5,955 bases of DNA from Deltaproteobacteria bacterium. GTDB taxonomy: Bacteria; Desulfobacterota; Desulfomonilia; UBA1062. The number at the start of each line of letters is the position of its first letter. Position 1 is the first letter of the stretch. The stretch is from contig JAGVNP010000087.1 of assembly GCA_020053185.1 (NCBI GenBank), positions 1 to 5,955 of the forward strand, read 5' to 3'. The notes under the pieces are model-generated. The model was not told the DNA's origin. It ran no database searches and saw only the letters and a list, made by a program, of their open reading frames with translations. Shown piece after piece: positions 5,897-5,955 of this stretch. Made by a program: the position numbers and the translations under genes.

Positions 5897-5955
5897 ACTT
5901 CGTGTAAGATTGCTTCACGGATGGATTCGCTTCGCTCACCACATGGTTTACACTG
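5897..5955. repeat. Further palindromic repeat material, cut by the window edge
   Basis: AGATTGCTTC (5908-5917) and GATTCGCTTCGCTCACC (5924-5940) look like reverse-orientation pieces of the GTCATTGCGAG-type repeat. GTGTAA (5902-5907) and TTACAC (5948-5953) form an inverted pair enclosing them. The element may continue past 5955, so its boundary is uncertain. Confidence 0.45.

Noticed and set aside
5786..5955. CRISPR array or factor-independent terminator
   Set aside because: The units differ from each other and have no regular repeat/spacer layout, and the hairpins are not followed by a run of T on either strand.

Overview
The window carries one operon on the minus strand (right to left) that fills about 90% of it. 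It encodes five acyl-CoA-processing enzymes: an acyl-CoA dehydrogenase (4303-5454), a family III CoA-transferase / alpha-methylacyl-CoA racemase-like protein (3100-4302), an HMG-CoA-synthase-like protein fused to a zinc-ribbon/OB-fold (DUF35) domain (1604-3067), an SCP2-type thiolase (399-1604) and a FAS1/MaoC-like dehydratase that runs off the left edge (1-371). Genes touch or lie within about 32 nt of each other, and all but the CoA-transferase gene have strong AGGAGG-type ribosome binding sites. A clear sigma70-type promoter (TTGACA, 17 nt, TACAAT) sits just upstream of the first gene.

The right-hand 500 bases (5455-5955) contain no convincing gene. They hold the promoter, two short dyads that could be operators, an AT-rich stretch, and from about 5786 to the window edge a cluster of imperfect palindromes of the dispersed GTCATTGC...GCAAT and GTCATCCTGA...TCAG..TGAC kinds.

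Organism (inference): a Gram-negative-like bacterium with bacterial promoter and Shine-Dalgarno signals and moderate GC. The gene mix and the intergenic palindromes suggest an anaerobic, acid-oxidising lineage such as Desulfobacterota, but nothing here fixes the taxon.

How the genes could work together (inference): the racemase/CoA-transferase supplies or epimerises a (probably branched or substituted) acyl-CoA, the dehydrogenase introduces the alpha,beta double bond, the MaoC-type protein with an off-window partner hydrates it, and the thiolase with the DUF35 domain cleaves or forms a C-C bond. No 3-hydroxyacyl-CoA dehydrogenase is visible and could lie further left. The most unusual element is the synthase-DUF35 fusion next to a thiolase. 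It resembles a two-polypeptide version of the three-subunit archaeal thiolase/HMG-CoA synthase/DUF35 complex, but the synthase half keeps only the Cys nucleophile and appears to have lost the other residues typical of HMG-CoA synthase. The substrate of the cassette cannot be read from the sequence.
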